A stretch of DNA of 52,765 nt from Candidatus Thiodiazotropha sp. (ex Epidulcina cf. delphinae) (lineage in GTDB: Bacteria; Pseudomonadota; Gammaproteobacteria; Chromatiales; Chromatiaceae). Shown in pieces: positions 33,561 to 43,126 of the stretch. The notes under the pieces were generated by a model. It was not told the origin of the DNA. It searched no databases and was given only the letters and a program-made list of their open reading frames with translations. The stretch's first letter is position 1, and each line of letters starts with the position of its first letter. Location: assembly GCA_025656455.1 (NCBI GenBank), contig JAHXHS010000036.1, positions 1 through 52,765 of the forward strand, read 5' to 3'. Position numbers and translations under genes: made by a program.

Positions 33561-34661
33561 ATGAAGATAAACACCGACAGGGAAAAGCTGCTTGAATCCT
33601 TGCAGAAGATCGCCGGCGTCGTTGAGAGACGTCAGACCTTGCCCATACTCGCCAATATTCTCATCAATGCGGCCAATGACCACATTCAGTTGACGGCTAC
33701 CGATCTGGAGGTGGAACTGAAGACAGAGAGTTCTGCCGAATGCGATGGCGAGGCGGACTTCACCCTACCAGCCAGGAAACTGCTCGATATCTGTAAGGCA
33801 TTGCCGGAATCCGCCTCTGTCACTTTAGATGTGAGTGATGACAAGGTAAAGCTCAGATCAGGCAGAAGTCGTTTTACCTTGAGCCTGTTACCCGCCAGGG
33901 ACTATCCGGTGATAGAGCCGACACCCAGTAATGACATCCTCACGATAAAGGAGTCTGTGCTGCATAGATTGATTGAGAAGACACAGTTCGCCATGGCCCA
34001 GCAGGATGTGCGTTACTACCTAAACGGGATGCTGCTTGAGATAGGCCAGGGCGATATCAGGACTGTCGCAACGGACGGGCACAGACTTGCCATGAGCCAA
34101 TCACAAGGCTGTGTAAAGGATGATATTAACCTTCAGGTCATACTGCCGAGAAAGGCAGTCATCGAGCTTGGCCGTCTTTTGGGCGATAACGACAATGAGA
34201 TCAAAATCGAGTTGAGTAATAGCTATGTCAGGGTCCTGCTCGACAATGCCGTGTTTACCTCAAAACTGATTGATGGACGATTTCCTGAATATCAGCGAGT
34301 CATGCCTTCAGGCACAGACAAAGAGGTCGAGGCAGACAAGAATACCTTGAGACACTCTCTGACCCGGGCTTCTATTCTCTCAAACGAGAAATATCGTGGC
34401 ATACATTTCCATCTAAGATCCAATCAGTTACAGCTACAGGCACATAACCCGGAACAAGAGGAATCGGAGGAGGAGCTCGAGGTGACCTATCAAGGTGAAG
34501 AACTCAAGATAGGATTCAACGTGAGTTATCTACTTGATGCGATCTCGGCTATCAACGAGGACAACATCATCATAGAGCTCAAAGATACAAACAGTAGTGC
34601 GCTGATTTATGGAAAAAACGACAGAGACAGTAAGTATGTCGTCATGCCCATGAGAATCTAG
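33561..34661 (+). CDS. dnaN: DNA polymerase III beta sliding clamp
   Basis: 366 residues from the ATG at 33561 (MKINTDREKLLESLQKIAGV). A GTG three codons earlier is an alternative, but the family starts MKF/MKI. The three repeated clamp domains are present; VERRQTLPILANILI, DVRYYLNGMLLEI and the C-terminal YVVMPMRI (hydrophobic cleft/polymerase binding) are characteristic. It encircles DNA and tethers the replicase. In the dnaA-dnaN-recF-gyrB block. Confidence 0.97.
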   Translation: MKINTDREKLLESLQKIAGVVERRQTLPILANILINAANDHIQLTATDLEVELKTESSAECDGEADFTLPARKLLDICKALPESASVTLDVSDDKVKLRSGRSRFTLSLLPARDYPVIEPTPSNDILTIKESVLHRLIEKTQFAMAQQDVRYYLNGMLLEIGQGDIRTVATDGHRLAMSQSQGCVKDDINLQVILPRKAVIELGRLLGDNDNEIKIELSNSYVRVLLDNAVFTSKLIDGRFPEYQRVMPSGTDKEVEADKNTLRHSLTRASILSNEKYRGIHFHLRSNQLQLQAHNPEQEESEEELEVTYQGEELKIGFNVSYLLDAISAINEDNIIIELKDTNSSALIYGKNDRDSKYVVMPMRI

Positions 34662-34684
34662 AAGAAGGGATAACTAACCAAAAA

Positions 34685-35758
34685 TTGTACCTAGAACGCC
34701 TTACAATCGAGAATCTCCGCAATATAGCGAAAGCAGATATCCTACCGGGAATAACAAACAATTTTATAGTAGGTAAGAACGGTGCAGGGAAGACAACACT
34801 TTTGGAAGCCATCTATCTTCTTGGAAGAGCAAGGTCATTTCGACAGGGAAATGATAAAAATCTGATAAAAGTAAGCACTGACAGACTTACGCTATTTACG
34901 AAACTGCATACCAATCAGGGACAGAGACATAAAATAGGGCTGTCAAAGGATGACAAAACCACACATATCCGCAGAGACAGAGAAACCGTGGCAAAACTCT
35001 CCGATCTCGCAAAGTCTTTTCCGCTGACGGTAATCACACCAAATGTCCAAAGAATCATAGAAGAAGACCCCCATCAACGCAGGAGGCTTCTCAACTGGGG
35101 TGTGTTTCACGTGGAACATACGTATGGCAGTCTGGCGAAAAAATATCAAAAGTGTCTGAATCAAAGAAATATCGCACTTAGGGGTTCTAGGTCACAGCTT
35201 TCCGTATGGGACAGACAAATAGCGGAGTTGGGTGAAGCTATACACAAACACCAATCCAGCTATTTAGTGGAGTGGAATAAGATATTGAATGAAATGATTG
35301 AGGCAGTCGGAATCATCAGGCCCTTAAGACTCGAACTGAAATCGGGCTGGAAGCGTGGACTTTCACTGCAAGAGGCGATTGAGGCCAATCAAAAGGCTGA
35401 TATCGAGAGAGGGTTTACCACCAGCGGCCCTCATCGAATGGATATCCGAATAATGGATGAAGGTGCCGACATAAAAAGCCATTATTCAAGAGGACAGAAA
35501 AAAATTGCTGCAATATTGCTGTTATTGGGCCAGGCAATGATGCAGGTTAAGCGAACACTGGAATCACCCATTCTGCTGATTGACGAGATACACTCGGAAC
35601 TCGATAGTGATAGCTACCATTCCTTGCTCGCCTATATAACTGAACTACAGCTACAGAGTTTCATCACTACCCTCGAACCTCTGGAGAGAGGAGAAACGAC
35701 TGGGAAAAGTGGAGCGAAAATGTTTCACGTGGAACATGGAACGGTATCTGCTTTTTAG
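34685..35758 (+). CDS. recF: DNA replication and repair protein RecF
   Basis: 357 residues; the only usable start is a TTG at 34685-34687, with a GAAGGGA site rather far upstream (14 bases). Walker A FIVGKNGAGKTTLLEAIYLL, ABC signature-like HYSRGQKKIAAILLLLGQ, Walker B PILLIDEIHSELDSD. It loads RecA through RecOR at gaps and forks. Two parS-like 16-mers fall within the coding sequence, both coding FHVEH in conserved RecF motifs (NWGVFHVEH and KMFHVEHG). Confidence 0.95.
   Translation: MYLERLTIENLRNIAKADILPGITNNFIVGKNGAGKTTLLEAIYLLGRARSFRQGNDKNLIKVSTDRLTLFTKLHTNQGQRHKIGLSKDDKTTHIRRDRETVAKLSDLAKSFPLTVITPNVQRIIEEDPHQRRRLLNWGVFHVEHTYGSLAKKYQKCLNQRNIALRGSRSQLSVWDRQIAELGEAIHKHQSSYLVEWNKILNEMIEAVGIIRPLRLELKSGWKRGLSLQEAIEANQKADIERGFTTSGPHRMDIRIMDEGADIKSHYSRGQKKIAAILLLLGQAMMQVKRTLESPILLIDEIHSELDSDSYHSLLAYITELQLQSFITTLEPLERGETTGKSGAKMFHVEHGTVSAF
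35103..35118. promoter_or_regulatory. parS: Candidate parS site 1, inside recF
   Basis: TGTTTCACGTGGAACA, a near-palindrome matching the universal chromosomal parS consensus (TGTTNCACGTGNAACA). It is ~14-16 kb from parB and ~2 kb from the putative oriC. It coincides with codons for FHVEH, a conserved RecF stretch, so part of the match is imposed by protein sequence. Confidence 0.75.
35721..35736. promoter_or_regulatory. parS: Candidate parS site 2, end of recF
   Basis: A second exact TGTTTCACGTGGAACA, 618 bp after the first, encoding FHVEH near the RecF C-terminus. Two identical 16-mers this close make chance unlikely, and clustering of parS near oriC is the rule. Confidence 0.8.
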
Positions 35759-35812
35759 CGTGATCCAGTGCGCCAGTCGATAAAGCGTTCGTACCTGACC
35801 TGAAAGTGTAGG

Positions 35813-35818
35813 TATAAT
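35813..35818 (+). promoter_or_regulatory. Possible gyrB -10 element
   Basis: A perfect TATAAT lies 52 bases before the gyrB start. No convincing -35 hexamer is found at 16-18 bases (the sequence is GTACCT or CGTACC), so only a weak call is possible. Confidence 0.35.
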
Positions 35819-35869
35819 AGGTAGCGCTTTTTTTCCGCCGCCATACTGGGTTTCCCAACGGATTTTTCT

Positions 35870-38275
35870 ATGAGTTATGATTCCTCGAATATCAAGGTTT
35901 TGAAGGGCTTAGATGCTGTTCGCAAGCGTCCTGGCATGTATATCGGTGATACGGATGACGGCACAGGCCTACACCACATGGTGTTTGAGGTCGTTGACAA
36001 CTCCATCGATGAGGCGCTGGCCGGCTATTGCGATGAGATTAAGGTCACTATTCACTCAGACCAGAGTGTAACGGTAAGCGATAATGGCCGTGGTATTCCC
36101 GTGGATGAGCATCCGGAAGAGAAAAAGTCCGCGGCTGAGGTAATCATGACCGTGCTGCATGCCGGCGGCAAATTTGATGACAATTCCTATAAGGTATCCG
36201 GTGGATTGCACGGCGTCGGCGTCTCTGTCGTAAACGCCTTATCCGAAGAATTGAAATTGAAAATACGTCGTCAGGGCAAGGTTTGGAAGCAGATCTACCG
36301 TCATGGCGTACCCCAGTCGGATTTGGAAATCGCCGGAGAATCGGATAAGAGCGGCACCAGCATCACTTTTATGCCCAGTAGCGGAACCTTCAGCAATATC
36401 GAATTTCACTACGATATTCTCGCCAAGCGGCTCAGAGAACTCTCCTTTCTCAATTCAGGGGTTAAGATTATCCTGAAAGAGGAGGCCACCGGTCGGGAAG
36501 GTATCTTTGAGTATGTGGGTGGTATTCTGGCGTTTGTCAAGCACCTTAACCGGAACAAATCACCACTGCACGAGAAGGTCTTCAACTTTGCCGATGAGAG
36601 AAACGAGATTACAGTTGAGATCGCCATGCAATGGAATGAGTCCTATCAGGAGAGCATCTTCTGTTATACCAACAATATTCCACAACGGGATGGTGGTACT
36701 CACCTAGCGGGTTTTCGTGGCGCCTTGACCCGTACCTTGAATCAATATATCGAGCAATCAGGCCTTTCGAAGAAACAGAAGGTCAATACCACCGGCGATG
36801 ATGCCCGGGAAGGCCTGACGGCTGTACTCTCGGTGAAGGTGCCCGACCCCAAGTTTTCCTCCCAGACCAAGGATAAGCTGGTCTCTTCCGAGGTTAAGGG
36901 TGTGGTTGAAAATCTTTTGTCTGAGAACCTGAATAACTTCCTTTTGGAAAACCCGGCCGATGCAAAAAACATTGCTGGGAAGATGGTCGAGGCGGCGCGC
37001 GCCAGGGAGGCGGCCAGAAAGGCGAGGGAAATGACCCGGCGAAAAGGTGCGCTGGATATAGCAGGGTTGCCCGGAAAGCTGGCAGACTGTCAGGAAAAGG
37101 ATCCATCCCTATCGGAACTCTATCTGGTAGAGGGTGACTCAGCCGGCGGTTCGGCCAAGCAGGGCAGGGATCGTCGCTTCCAGGCTATTCTTCCCCTGAA
37201 GGGCAAGATACTCAACGTAGAAAAAGCACGCTTCGATAAAATGCTCTCATCCGCGGAGGTCGGAACCCTGATCACCGCCCTGGGTTGCGGTATCGGTAGA
37301 GAGGAGTTCAATCCGGATAAGTTGCGCTACCATCGCGTTATCATCATGACCGATGCGGATGTGGACGGGGCCCATATCCGCACCTTGCTGCTGACCTTCT
37401 TCTATCGGCAGATGCCGGAGTTGATCGATCGAGGCCATATCTATATCGCCCAGCCGCCACTCTACAAGGTGAAGAAGGGCAAGCAGGAGCAGTACCTCAA
37501 GGATGATCAGGATCTGAACAACTACTTCCTGCAAAGCGCACTCGACAATGCCTCACTGCTAGTGACCGAAGGCGCTCCACCCCTTGCAGGAGAGAGCCTT
37601 GAAGTCTTGTCACGATCTTTCCTGGCCGTGATGGCAAGCATCAGTCGCCTGTCACTCCGTTATGACGGCCCCTTTCTCGAGAAGTTGATCTATATGCCCA
37701 AGCTTGATGAGGCGATGATCGAGAACGAACAGGAGACCACGGCCTGGATTGCAGAGCTGGAAGCCAGACTCAACACCGATTTGCGTATCTCAGAATCCTG
37801 CACTCTGCAGAGAGTGGGAGAAAAAGAGGCGGACGAGGCAGGGGTATTGCTGGTGCGAAAGACCCATGGGATCGGCAATGAACACCTCATTCCCTTTGAC
37901 TTCTTCAATAGCGTCGAGTACCGAAAGATCATCGAACTCGGCAGCCAGTTAAATGATCTCTTGAGTGAAGACGCCTTGGTCAAGCGAGGGGACAAGGAGC
38001 ATCCGGTCAATAGTTTTAAGCAGGCCCTGGATTGGTTGATGGAAGATGCCAAGCGCGGTCAGCATGTGCAGCGCTATAAGGGTCTCGGAGAGATGAATCC
38101 GGACCAACTCTGGGAAACCACCATGAATGCCGATACCCGTCGCTTATTGCTGGTCAGTATTGAAGATGCGGTGGCGGCGGATCAGATCTTCACCACCCTG
38201 ATGGGCGATCAGGTCGAACCCCGCAGGGATTTTATCGAGACCCATGCCTTAACGGTTGAAAATCTTGATGTGTAG
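35870..38275 (+). CDS. gyrB: DNA gyrase subunit B
   Basis: 801 residues, standard length. GHKL ATPase with VDNSIDEALAGYCDEI, DNGRGIPVDEH and GGLHGVGVSVVNALSE; Toprim with YLVEGDSAGGSAKQGRDRRF, QAILPLKGKILNVEKAR and MTDADVDGAHIRTLLLTFFY; C-terminal QRYKGLGEMNPDQLWET. The gammaproteobacterial ~170-residue insertion in the Toprim region is present. ATP-dependent negative supercoiling with GyrA. Ends the rightward origin block. Confidence 0.98.
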   Translation: MSYDSSNIKVLKGLDAVRKRPGMYIGDTDDGTGLHHMVFEVVDNSIDEALAGYCDEIKVTIHSDQSVTVSDNGRGIPVDEHPEEKKSAAEVIMTVLHAGGKFDDNSYKVSGGLHGVGVSVVNALSEELKLKIRRQGKVWKQIYRHGVPQSDLEIAGESDKSGTSITFMPSSGTFSNIEFHYDILAKRLRELSFLNSGVKIILKEEATGREGIFEYVGGILAFVKHLNRNKSPLHEKVFNFADERNEITVEIAMQWNESYQESIFCYTNNIPQRDGGTHLAGFRGALTRTLNQYIEQSGLSKKQKVNTTGDDAREGLTAVLSVKVPDPKFSSQTKDKLVSSEVKGVVENLLSENLNNFLLENPADAKNIAGKMVEAARAREAARKAREMTRRKGALDIAGLPGKLADCQEKDPSLSELYLVEGDSAGGSAKQGRDRRFQAILPLKGKILNVEKARFDKMLSSAEVGTLITALGCGIGREEFNPDKLRYHRVIIMTDADVDGAHIRTLLLTFFYRQMPELIDRGHIYIAQPPLYKVKKGKQEQYLKDDQDLNNYFLQSALDNASLLVTEGAPPLAGESLEVLSRSFLAVMASISRLSLRYDGPFLEKLIYMPKLDEAMIENEQETTAWIAELEARLNTDLRISESCTLQRVGEKEADEAGVLLVRKTHGIGNEHLIPFDFFNSVEYRKIIELGSQLNDLLSEDALVKRGDKEHPVNSFKQALDWLMEDAKRGQHVQRYKGLGEMNPDQLWETTMNADTRRLLLVSIEDAVAADQIFTTLMGDQVEPRRDFIETHALTVENLDV

Positions 38276-38328
38276 ATCGTTGTGATAATAGGGCCTGCAT
38301 TGATAGTAAGTACATACTAACAATATTT

Positions 38329-39066
38329 CTACCGATGACTGGAATCGTCATGTGATTGCGGTAGACGCTCCACGGTGGACTCGATCCACGCTTCGGCCTT
38401 TTTATTGATTTCCACGGCGGTAAGATTCCCGGTTTGTATCAGCGGTCCGATCTGGACATCGATCGTGCCAGGGTATTTTCTGATATCGCGTCGCCGCCAA
38501 AAAATACCGGCATTGTGAGCGACGGGCAGCACGGGATAACCCGATTTTTCAGCCAGTATCGCCCCGCCGACGCCATAGCGTTTGCGGATTCCTGGGGCAA
38601 CTCTGGTGCCTTCGGGAAAGACGAATACCTTTTTTCCCGAGCCTAGCCGTTGTATTCCCTGTTCAATAATCTGATCGACCGCCCTGCGTCCTGATTTTCG
38701 ATTGATGGCAATGGGTTTGAAGTAGTACATGACCCAACCCAAAAAAGGAACATACAGCAACTCCCGTTTCAATACCCAGGACTTGGGGCCAGGTATAAGG
38801 CTGACCAGTGCGATGGTCTCCCACGCCGACTGATGCTTGGCAAGGATGATACAACTCCCCTTCGGTATGTTCTCCGCGCCGCGCAGACGGTATTTCAGGC
38901 CGCAGATAGCCGCCATTGCCCATAGATTGACACGGCTCCAGGTATTATCGAGGATATGTATGTGATGTCTGGGGAGTGCCCAGCCGATCAGGGTGCCGAC
39001 ACTGGCGATAAGAATCGTAGTGACCACGAGAAAAATAAAGTAGAGGACGGAACGTACTAAGATCAT
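38329..39066 (-). CDS. 1-acyl-sn-glycerol-3-phosphate acyltransferase (PlsC family)
   Basis: 245 residues. An N-terminal membrane helix (LYFIFLVVTTILIASVGTLI) and the acyltransferase domain: block I KHQSAWET with His78 and, at the usual Asp position, Glu83; block II PIAINRKSGRRAVDQ; block III VFPEGTRVAPG; block IV PVLPVAHNAG. It makes phosphatidic acid from lysophosphatidate at the inner membrane. The His-x4-Glu instead of His-x4-Asp is a real variation worth noting, though I believe it recurs in this sub-family. Its start overlaps the gmhB stop by 4 bp. Confidence 0.9.
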   Translation of the reverse strand: MILVRSVLYFIFLVVTTILIASVGTLIGWALPRHHIHILDNTWSRVNLWAMAAICGLKYRLRGAENIPKGSCIILAKHQSAWETIALVSLIPGPKSWVLKRELLYVPFLGWVMYYFKPIAINRKSGRRAVDQIIEQGIQRLGSGKKVFVFPEGTRVAPGIRKRYGVGGAILAEKSGYPVLPVAHNAGIFWRRRDIRKYPGTIDVQIGPLIQTGNLTAVEINKKAEAWIESTVERLPQSHDDSSHR

Positions 39067-39617
39067 GTCTTGGTGGTGACTTCGTTTATCAACTGCTCGG
39101 CGACGCTGAATAGGTCCTTGTAAACAGAGACATCCGGTTGTGTCTTGACCAGATCCCCAAGTGTCGCCTCCCCTTTGCCGCTACGAACCAGAATGGGTCG
39201 TGCCTCGACGGCAATCGCCGCCTGAATGTCTCTAAGCGAGTCACCGATTACAGGTATATCCACCAGGGACTGTTGCGTGCGCCGGCCTATCTCTTCATAC
39301 AGGCCCGATCTTGGCTTGCGGCAGCTACAGCCGTCATCCGGTCCGTGGGGGCAGAAGAGTATGGCGTCGATATGCCCGCCTACCCGCTGCACGGCATCCG
39401 ACATTTTCCGATGTATGGCGTTCAGTGTCTCGATGGTGAACAGACCACGGCTCAATCCGGATTGATTGGTGGCCACGAATACGCTGAAGCCGGCCCGGCT
39501 CAGTCTGGCGATGGCCTGCAAGCTTCCTTCGATGGGGATCCACTCCTCAGGGCTCTTGATATAGGCGTCAGAATCCTGATTGATAACACCATCTCTATCT
39601 AGAATAATGAGCTTCAT
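39063..39617 (-). CDS. gmhB: D-glycero-beta-D-manno-heptose-1,7-bisphosphate 7-phosphatase
   Basis: 184 residues, HAD superfamily. Motif I ILDRDGVINQDS with nucleophile Asp, motif II VATNQSGLSRGLF, and the zinc-binding CPHGPDDGCSCRKPRSGLYE, followed by VIGDSLRDIQAA. It makes heptose-1-phosphate for the LPS inner core. Coupled with plsC in an operon commonly seen next to glyS. Confidence 0.95.
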   Translation of the reverse strand: MKLIILDRDGVINQDSDAYIKSPEEWIPIEGSLQAIARLSRAGFSVFVATNQSGLSRGLFTIETLNAIHRKMSDAVQRVGGHIDAILFCPHGPDDGCSCRKPRSGLYEEIGRRTQQSLVDIPVIGDSLRDIQAAIAVEARPILVRSGKGEATLGDLVKTQPDVSVYKDLFSVAEQLINEVTTKT

Positions 39618-39638
39618 TAGAAGTGAATGCTTACTTTA

Positions 39639-39974
39639 TCAGTCAATGTCGCGAAACTCAGAGACCCGTATTCTGCCATTGATCATGCGCGACTCCCGCT
39701 TTGCCAGCTTTTCCATTTTATCCCAGAAGGCCTGGTTGAGATCGAACTCCTGGGCGATGGCAGTGCCGATCACCAGGATCAACAGATCCGCCACCTCCTC
39801 CGCCAGCGCCTGTTTGCTGCTTCCCTTGGTGACACAGGAGGAGATCTCGCCCAACTCCTCTGCCATCAGGGCAATCCGATAGGCCATCTCTTCACCGCCT
39901 GTCTCTCGAAAGCGGTGTTTATCGTGAAATGCCTGTACCTCGGCCAGCATCCCCCGGTAGGAGTCACGGTTCAT
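39639..39974 (-). CDS. MazG-like nucleotide pyrophosphohydrolase
   Basis: 111 residues, all-alpha. The metal-binding EExxE appears in RIALMAEELGEISSCV, and the second ExxD in ALAEEVADLLILVIGTAIA. Such small proteins hydrolyse NTPs or dNTPs to monophosphates, probably as house-cleaning enzymes. Its ATG overlaps the glyS stop as ATGA. Which nucleotide it uses cannot be told from sequence. Confidence 0.85.
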   Translation of the reverse strand: MNRDSYRGMLAEVQAFHDKHRFRETGGEEMAYRIALMAEELGEISSCVTKGSSKQALAEEVADLLILVIGTAIAQEFDLNQAFWDKMEKLAKRESRMINGRIRVSEFRDID

Positions 39975-42061
39975 GGCAGACTCTCCTGGGGTTGCAAGCG
40001 TGAGATATCGGCCACGCTGAGGAACAAATTTTCCAGCTGGGAGAGAAGCGCCAGCCGGTTATTGCGCAATGCTTCGTCGTCAGCCATCACCATCACCTGA
40101 TCGAAAAAGGTATCGACAGGCTCTTTTAACGCGGCCAATATCTGCAGACCCTGGGTATAGTCTCCGCTATCGAAATGGGGTAGTGCGAGCGGCGCCAGTT
40201 CATCGAGCCTGTGCGCCAGATGCTGTTCGGCCTGTTCCTGAAAGAGGGCTGCATCGACCTGTAGCGAGTGGCCGTCGCCACTCTTCTTCAGGATATTGCG
40301 TATGCGCTTGTTGGCGGCTGAGAGACTTTCCGCCTCCGGCAGCTTGCTGAATTCGCGCATCGCCCAGATACGTTGATCGAAATCGGCCATGTTCTCAGGC
40401 TCAACCGCTGCGACAGCCTGAAAAAGGTCCAGGCTGACCCCCAGCTCGAGATAGATGCCCTTGAGTCTCTCCAGCATGAACTGGTAGACCGCCTGGGCAG
40501 GGTGCTCCTCAGTCAATCTATCCGCCATGGTTTCAGCCACCGTCTCAAGCAACTTCTTGAGATACAGCGTCAGTGAGTGCTCACGTATGATGCGTAGCGC
40601 CCCCAGTGCGGCGCGTCTCAGGGCAAAGGGGTCCTTGTCCCCGGTGGGTCTAAGTCCAATCCCGAAGATCCCGACCAGGGTATCGAGCTTATCGGCCAGG
40701 GAGATGGCGATGCCGGTGGTGGTCTGGGGCAGCCGGTCACCGGAAAAGCGCGGCATGTAAAACGCTTCCAGGGCTTGAGCGAGCTCTTCGCTCTCCCCAT
40801 GCCGCAAGGCCAGATACCGCCCCATGACGCCCTGCATTTCAGGAAATTCGTAGACCATTTTGGTCACAAGATCACAGCGGCTGAGTAGACCGGCGCGGTG
40901 GGCCAGTTCGGCGCTGCCCCCTATCTGGCCTGCTATCGACGCGGCAAGCTTGGCCACCCGCTGGGACTTGTCGTACATCGATCCCAGCTTATTTTGGAAT
41001 ACCACCTGCTTGAGGGATCCGAGGTGCGCTTCCAGGCGGTGTTTGCCGTCTTGTTGCCAGAAGAACATGGCATCGGCCAGACGTGGGCGAATCACGCGCT
41101 CGTTACCCTCGCGTATCAGTTCTGGTTTGGGGCTGTCCAGATTTGCAATGGTGATGAAGTGGTTCATCAACTTGCCATCCGCTGAAAAGAGCGGGAAATA
41201 CTTCTGGTTCCCTTTCATGGTGGCGACCAGCGCCTCTTGGGGAACTTGCAAGAAACGCTCCTCGAAGCTGGCTGAGATAGGCACCGGCCACTCATTGAGC
41301 GCAGTCACCTCGTCTAGCAGTTCAGGGTCGAGATCCGCTTCGCCTCCCAATGAGGCGGCGCTGTTTTCCACCGATGCGCGGATCTTGTTCCTGCGCTTGT
41401 CGAAACTGGCAATGACATTGCCCATGTCTTCGAGTACCGAGGCATAATCTTCCGGGTCATGGAGGGTGATGGCCGCGGGATGATGGAATCTGTGACCATA
41501 GGTCATACGGTCGGCGTGGGCGTCGAGGAGCGAGCAGGGTACAACCTGATCGCCGTGCATGAAGAGCAGCCAGTGGACCGGTCGGACGAATTGCGCCTTA
41601 GAAGCCCCCCAGCGCATGCGTTTCGGTATCGGCAGTTTGTTCAGCGCCTGGCTGGCGATATCGGGAAGCAGTTCGGCCGCGGAGAGGCCGTTCTCTTGGG
41701 TGCGGAAAGTCAGCCACTCCCCCTTGTCGGTTTTTGTTCTCTGCAATTGATCCACCGTAGCCCGGCAGGAACGGGCAAAACCTTCAGCCGCCTTGGTGGG
41801 GTTTCCCGCCGCATCGAACGCAGCTTGCACGGCAGGGCCTCTGCGTTCGATTTCACGATCCGGCTGCCGGGTCCGACAGTCGTGGACCAGCAGCGCAAGT
41901 CGACGGGGAGTGGCATAGCTCTCGACTGCGCCATGGGACAGGTTGGCCTGGTCAAGGCCGGAGACAAACGCCTCCGTTAAGGCGTTGGACAGGTGTTTCA
42001 GGGCCTTGGGCGGGAGCTCTTCAGTGCCCAGTTCGAATAACAGGGGTGCATGCTCAGCCAT
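39971..42061 (-). CDS. glyS: Glycyl-tRNA synthetase beta subunit
   Basis: 696 residues, normal length. N-terminal LLFELGTEELPPKALKHLSN, middle FISPLFSADGKL-like KYFPLFSADGKLMNHFITIA, HD-like SLADKLDTLVGIFGIGLRPT then GDKDPFALRRAALG, and a C-terminal anticodon-binding helical region. Forms the alpha2-beta2 enzyme with GlyQ. Its start overlaps the glyQ stop by 8 bp. Confidence 0.97.
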   Translation of the reverse strand: MAEHAPLLFELGTEELPPKALKHLSNALTEAFVSGLDQANLSHGAVESYATPRRLALLVHDCRTRQPDREIERRGPAVQAAFDAAGNPTKAAEGFARSCRATVDQLQRTKTDKGEWLTFRTQENGLSAAELLPDIASQALNKLPIPKRMRWGASKAQFVRPVHWLLFMHGDQVVPCSLLDAHADRMTYGHRFHHPAAITLHDPEDYASVLEDMGNVIASFDKRRNKIRASVENSAASLGGEADLDPELLDEVTALNEWPVPISASFEERFLQVPQEALVATMKGNQKYFPLFSADGKLMNHFITIANLDSPKPELIREGNERVIRPRLADAMFFWQQDGKHRLEAHLGSLKQVVFQNKLGSMYDKSQRVAKLAASIAGQIGGSAELAHRAGLLSRCDLVTKMVYEFPEMQGVMGRYLALRHGESEELAQALEAFYMPRFSGDRLPQTTTGIAISLADKLDTLVGIFGIGLRPTGDKDPFALRRAALGALRIIREHSLTLYLKKLLETVAETMADRLTEEHPAQAVYQFMLERLKGIYLELGVSLDLFQAVAAVEPENMADFDQRIWAMREFSKLPEAESLSAANKRIRNILKKSGDGHSLQVDAALFQEQAEQHLAHRLDELAPLALPHFDSGDYTQGLQILAALKEPVDTFFDQVMVMADDEALRNNRLALLSQLENLFLSVADISRLQPQESLP

Positions 42062-42992
42062 GGGTTCCCTCCTGCGCGGTTTTTAACATGGGAAATCCGA
42101 GCCGTTCCCGGGCGTCGTAATAGGCCTTGGCGACGTTCCGCGCCAAGCCGCGCACCCGTAGTATGTAGCGCTGACGCTCAGTGACGGATATAGCGTGACG
42201 CGCGTCCAATAAGTTGAAGGTATGCGATGCCTTCAAGACCTGTTCATAGGCGGGCAAGGGTAGTCCATGTTCTATCATTTTGTTGGATTCCTTCTCACAC
42301 TGGTCAAACAGGGCGAAAAGGTGGTCGACATCGGCGTGTTCGAAATTATAAGCGGATTGCTCCACCTCGTTCTGATGGAAGACATCGCCATAGGTCACCA
42401 CCCCTTGCGGGCCGACCGTCCAGACTAGGTCAAACACGCTCTCCACCCCTTGGAGATACATCGCGATTCGCTCAAGCCCATAGGTGATCTCACCGGTGAC
42501 CGGTCTGCAGTCCAGTCCGCCAACTTGTTGAAAATAGGTAAATTGAGTCACTTCCATGCCATTCAGCCAGACTTCCCAGCCCAATCCCCAGGCGCCTAGG
42601 GAGGGGGACTCCCAGTTGTCCTCGACGAAGCGGATATCGTGCACCTTGAGATCGAGTCCCAACATCTCCAGCGAGCCCAGGTAGAGCTGCTGAATCTGCT
42701 TGGGCGAGGGCTTCATCACCACCTGGTACTGGTAATAGTGCTGCATCCGGTTGGGATTCTCGCCATATCGGCCATCGGCCGGCCGGCGCGAAGGTTGTAC
42801 ATAGGCGGCATTCCAGGGCTCCGGGCCGATGGAGCGCAGAAAGGTGGCGGTATGGAAAGTGCCCGCGCCCATCTCCATGTCATAGGGCTGCAGGATGACA
42901 CAACCCTGTTCGGCCCAGTAGTTTTGCAAGGCGATGATAAGGTCCTGAAAGGAGACGATATCGTTATGGTTGGATTCAGCAGCTCGAATCAC
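42054..42992 (-). CDS. glyQ: Glycyl-tRNA synthetase alpha subunit
   Basis: 312 residues from a GTG at 42990-42992, supported by GAGG 7 bases upstream. Conserved segments are FQDLIIALQNYWAEQGCVIL, YDMEMGAGTFHTATFLRSIG, YVQPSRRPADGRYGENPNRM and QHYYQYQVVMKPSP. This is the catalytic class II synthetase subunit. Divergent from the PP-loop gene; 43000-43126 holds both promoters. Confidence 0.97.
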   Translation of the reverse strand: MIRAAESNHNDIVSFQDLIIALQNYWAEQGCVILQPYDMEMGAGTFHTATFLRSIGPEPWNAAYVQPSRRPADGRYGENPNRMQHYYQYQVVMKPSPKQIQQLYLGSLEMLGLDLKVHDIRFVEDNWESPSLGAWGLGWEVWLNGMEVTQFTYFQQVGGLDCRPVTGEITYGLERIAMYLQGVESVFDLVWTVGPQGVVTYGDVFHQNEVEQSAYNFEHADVDHLFALFDQCEKESNKMIEHGLPLPAYEQVLKASHTFNLLDARHAISVTERQRYILRVRGLARNVAKAYYDARERLGFPMLKTAQEGTHG

Positions 42993-43126
42993 ATCGAAAC
43001 CTCGGTTGATGTGGAGGGAAACGCGTAAGTATAACGATGCCGTCTGCCTATGGCTAACCTGTCAAGGGTGTCTGCCGCAAGCCATTGCCGTATAATTCCG
43101 CTTTCTCGGCAAAGGCATTCATCTCA

